Assembly: GCA_902525995.1 (NCBI GenBank)
Contig: CABZJG010000082.1
Location: forward strand, 1-8,042
Direction: 5' to 3'
DNA length: 8,042 nucleotides
Source: Paracoccaceae bacterium
Lineage (GTDB): Bacteria; Pseudomonadota; Alphaproteobacteria; Rhodobacterales; Rhodobacteraceae
The notes beneath the pieces are model-generated. The model ran no database searches. It saw only the letters and a program-made list of their open reading frames with translations, and was not told the DNA's origin. Shown piece by piece: positions 6,231-8,042 of the stretch (its first letter is position 1; each line of letters opens with the position of its first letter). The position numbers and the translations under genes were made by a program.

Positions 6231-7304
6231 CTAAAACTGATCAGCAGGCCTTTTCTTAACACTGGGTAAAATTACAGAAAACTGGCTGCCTTGTCCCAAA
6301 GAACTGTCAATTTTTAAACGGCCCCGATGGCGGTTGAGAATGTGTTTAACAATCGCCAACCCTAGGCCTGTGGCGCCCAGTTCACGAGATCTATGATTGT
6401 CAATTCTATAAAACCGTTCTGTTAATCTGGGCAGGTGAATAGGATCTATTCCAGGTCCATTATCATTAATTGTAATCGTAACTGCAGTTTCACCCAACCT
6501 TGGATCAAACTCGGGCGCGCCAAGCTCAAGACCTACTTGAGCGCCTTTGCCCGAATACTTGATCGCATTTTCAATAAGATTTGTGAAAACTTGCTGCAAT
6601 TGATCTTTATCTGCAAAAATTTCTATAGGGTCTTCTGGGGCTTCAAAAACCACCTGCGCGTCATGGTCTTGGGCCAGTGGGGCGATTGCATCTAAGGCTG
6701 CCTGAATAAGATCTTTAACGTCAAGTGATGTGGTCGGACGCATGCGCTCATCGGCTTCAACGCGTGACAAGGATAAAAGATCACCAACCAGTCGGTTCAT
6801 GCGCTGTGTTTCAGACGCCATAACGTTTAAAAACCGCCCGCGCGCTTGCGCATCATCGCGCGCAGTGGTTTGCAAGGTCTCGATAAAGCCCATCATCGCG
6901 GTCAAGGGAGTTTTCAACTCGTGGCTCACATTTGCCACAAAGTCGCGCCGCATTTGAACAACTTGCTCAATACCTGTTTGATCTTCAAAACAGACAATGA
7001 CGTAATCATCCAAAATGGCATAGCATGTTACATTAAAGGCCGTGTCGCTCCCGCTGTCATTGCTTAAAAAGCGGCAATTTCGTGTCGCTCTATCCTGAAT
7101 AATGGCTTCCACCGCATCAAGGATGACGGGCTGCCGCAGCACGCTGATGTAATGTCGGTTGATAAGTCCTTCACCTAACAGGCTGATCGCCACCGGGTTC
7201 ATTGCGACCACCCGCTCGGATGCGTCGATAGCAAGAGCTGCAATAGGCAGGCCTGCTAAGTAAGGCGCCACATCATTTACTGCCATGTTTGAGCTATCCA
7301 TCAT
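6231..7304 (-). CDS. phoR: PhoR, phosphate-regulon sensor histidine kinase (soluble PAS type)
   Basis: A 357-residue kinase that phosphorylates PhoB in low phosphate and probably dephosphorylates it in excess. A PAS domain (about 10-110) is followed by the dimerisation/phosphoacceptor helices with H128 in VSHELKTPLT. The ATP-binding domain then shows the N box (N246 in NLIENAIKYS), the G1 box DNGPGID (281-287), the F box ERFYRID (296-302) and the G2 box GATGLGLAIVKHI (310-322). I see no membrane helix, whereas E. coli PhoR (431 residues) has an N-terminal membrane anchor. The start is uncertain: the tandem ATG codons at 7304 and 7301 lack a clear ribosome site, and an ATG at 7286 (residue 7) has a GGATAG-like site. 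Linkage to pst and phoB supports the name PhoR. Confidence 0.93.
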   Translation of the reverse strand: MMDSSNMAVNDVAPYLAGLPIAALAIDASERVVAMNPVAISLLGEGLINRHYISVLRQPVILDAVEAIIQDRATRNCRFLSNDSGSDTAFNVTCYAILDDYVIVCFEDQTGIEQVVQMRRDFVANVSHELKTPLTAMMGFIETLQTTARDDAQARGRFLNVMASETQRMNRLVGDLLSLSRVEADERMRPTTSLDVKDLIQAALDAIAPLAQDHDAQVVFEAPEDPIEIFADKDQLQQVFTNLIENAIKYSGKGAQVGLELGAPEFDPRLGETAVTITINDNGPGIDPIHLPRLTERFYRIDNHRSRELGATGLGLAIVKHILNRHRGRLKIDSSLGQGSQFSVILPSVKKRPADQF

Positions 7305-7317
7305 CGCACAGGTTCAT

Positions 7318-7347
7318 ATTATGTTTATATGACAGTTCTATGTCGCA
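7318..7347 (-). promoter_or_regulatory. Candidate phoR promoter with a Pho half-site
   Basis: On the minus strand TGCGAC (7347-7342), an 18-base spacer and CATAAT (7323-7318, 5 of 6 to TATAAT) form a possible promoter. A perfect Pho-box half-site, CTGTCAT (7335-7329), sits in its spacer, but the following unit, ACATAAT, matches only 3 of 7. Transcription would start near 7311, too close to the ATG at 7304 for a normal leader but suitable for the ATG at 7286. Whether PhoB activates or represses here cannot be told. Confidence 0.4.
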
Positions 7348-7364
7348 ATGACTGAAACCGCAAA

Positions 7365-7823
7365 TCAACCTTCGAGCTGTGTGCGCAAAGCTTGGTAGGC
7401 AACAGCTGTTGCGACGTTCGCGAGGTTGAGTGATTTCACCACCGGATTTCGCATGGGCAATTTGAATACGCGATCTTCCATCCCTTTCAAGATTTCTTTT
7501 GGCAGTCCTTTAGACTCGCACCCGAACACCAAATAAGAGTCTTTTTTGTATTCAGGGGCATAGAAACTCTGACCTCCGTCCTCTTCAAAAAAATATAAGC
7601 GGTCTCGCGGCGGTTCTTCATATTTTAGAAAACTTTGCCAGTCCGAATACTCGCCAAGCTTCACATGTTCCCAATATCGCGTACCCGCCCGAGCAACGGA
7701 TTTATCGTCAATTGAAAAGCCATATGGCTTAATCAAAATAAGGTCCAGATCCAGTGCCACGCAGGTTCTGCCGATAGCGCCGGTATTGAACGGAATTTCA
7801 GGTTCAAGCAAAACTATCTTCAT
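7365..7823 (-). CDS. trmL: TrmL, tRNA (cytidine/uridine-34 2'-O)-methyltransferase (SPOUT family)
   Basis: A 152-residue enzyme of the compact TrmL/YibK type (E. coli 157), which consists of the SPOUT domain alone and acts as a dimer. It transfers a methyl group from S-adenosylmethionine to the ribose of the wobble base in certain leucine tRNAs. Three family motifs are visible: EPEIPFNTGAIGRTC (7-21) with N13 and R19, VFGCESKGLP (99-108), and LPMRNPVVKSLNLANV (122-137), which forms the knotted cofactor site. The ATG at 7823 has GAGAG four bases upstream. It lies 60 bases before phoR on the same strand, but its function is unrelated to phosphate. No terminator is seen after it, so some read-through into phoR is possible. 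Confidence 0.93.
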   Translation of the reverse strand: MKIVLLEPEIPFNTGAIGRTCVALDLDLILIKPYGFSIDDKSVARAGTRYWEHVKLGEYSDWQSFLKYEEPPRDRLYFFEEDGGQSFYAPEYKKDSYLVFGCESKGLPKEILKGMEDRVFKLPMRNPVVKSLNLANVATAVAYQALRTQLEG

Positions 7824-7979
7824 TCATCTCTCACAAATCATTGCAGGAGCTTATGCTTGTCGGGTCACCTAGCTTTAGGCCCAGCGGATGGTCAATAAGA
7901 TTACATCTCTATCAGGCCAAGTAAATTTTCAATCCTTTTTAAGACCAATTTCATAAAACCCCATGAATTCTATTAAGTA

Positions 7980-7985
7980 TATAAT
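7980..7985 (+). promoter_or_regulatory. Possible -10 element of a rightward promoter
   Basis: An exact TATAAT lies in an AT-rich stretch upstream of trmL and points away from it, out of the window. No convincing -35 lies 16-18 bases upstream, and AT-rich DNA gives such matches by chance. It may serve a plus-strand gene beyond 8042. Confidence 0.25.
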
Positions 7986-7989
7986 TTAA

Positions 7990-8011
7990 ATGGGTTTTTT
8001 CTGGAACCCAT
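7990..8011. repeat. 7-bp perfect inverted repeat in the right-edge intergenic region
   Basis: ATGGGTT (7990-7996) and AACCCAT (8005-8011) are exact inverted copies around an 8-base centre, TTTTCTGG. Neither strand has a T-run directly after the stem, so a terminator is unlikely. It lies just downstream of the TATAAT-like element, where an operator or 5'-leader hairpin could sit. The rest of 7824-8042 shows no convincing gene or RNA. Confidence 0.45.
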
Positions 8012-8042
8012 ACAACTGTAATAAGGTGAAATATTTGCCACC

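Noticed and set aside
6084..6232. AGGATGAC (6084-6091) and GTCATCCT (6225-6232) form an inverted pair at the two ends of the phoR-pstS gap.
   Set aside because: The arms are 133 bases apart, and one overlaps the phoR stop while the other adjoins the pstS start. An 8-base match is weak and no mechanism is apparent; chance is likely.
7862..7882. A small imperfect hairpin, CCTA-GCTT-TAGG flanked by GGG and CCC, upstream of trmL.
   Set aside because: The stem is only 4 bp before an asymmetric bulge, and no T-run or known leader motif follows it on either strand.
7866..7895. TTGACC (7895-7890, minus strand) as the -35 of a trmL promoter.
   Set aside because: No hexamer at a 16-18 base distance resembles TATAAT; the best candidates match at only one or two positions.
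7853..7924. A 23-codon plus-strand reading frame with AGGAG just upstream of its ATG.
   Set aside because: The ribosome-site spacing is only three bases, the peptide has no recognisable features, and short frames with a chance purine run are common. I see no support for its being expressed.

Overview
The window is one continuous stretch of minus-strand genes: a complete phosphate-starvation locus. In transcription order (right to left) it reads phoR - pstS - pstC - pstA - pstB - phoU - phoB, preceded by a tRNA-modification gene, trmL. The proteins look alphaproteobacterial, most like Rhodobacterales/roseobacter-group marine bacteria. The reasons are a soluble PAS-type PhoR, the long PstC and PstA permeases with family-specific N-terminal domains, and the sensor-first, regulator-last gene order. 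Base composition is moderate for that group and intergenic DNA is AT-rich. The species cannot be named from the sequence alone.

Layout. Positions 1-28 are the tail after phoB and hold nothing recognisable. phoB (29-712), phoU (715-1446), pstB (1458-2243), pstA (2248-3534) and pstC (3545-4999) are packed with gaps of 2 to 11 bases and are probably translationally coupled. A 67-base gap with a GC-rich hairpin and short T-run separates pstC from pstS (5067-6083). A 147-base gap upstream of pstS carries a strong tandem Pho box (6170-6198). phoR (6231-7304) follows, with a short upstream region holding a CTGTCAT half-site and a candidate -10. trmL (7365-7823) comes next. Positions 7824-8042 are non-coding, AT-rich, and contain a 7-bp inverted repeat and a possible promoter reading rightward out of the window.

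How it works together (known family biology plus inference). PstS binds phosphate in the periplasm, PstC and PstA form the membrane channel, and PstB powers import. PhoU couples the state of the transporter to the histidine kinase PhoR. When phosphate is scarce, PhoR phosphorylates PhoB at D54, and PhoB binds the Pho box before pstS to raise pstSCAB-phoU-phoB expression. The hairpin after pstS would let the binding protein be made in excess over the membrane parts.

I found no undescribed system. The points that deserve a second look are the membrane-free PhoR beside the enlarged permeases, the three-unit Pho box, the pstS/pstC attenuator-like hairpin, the compact phoR promoter, and the unassigned region at the right edge.
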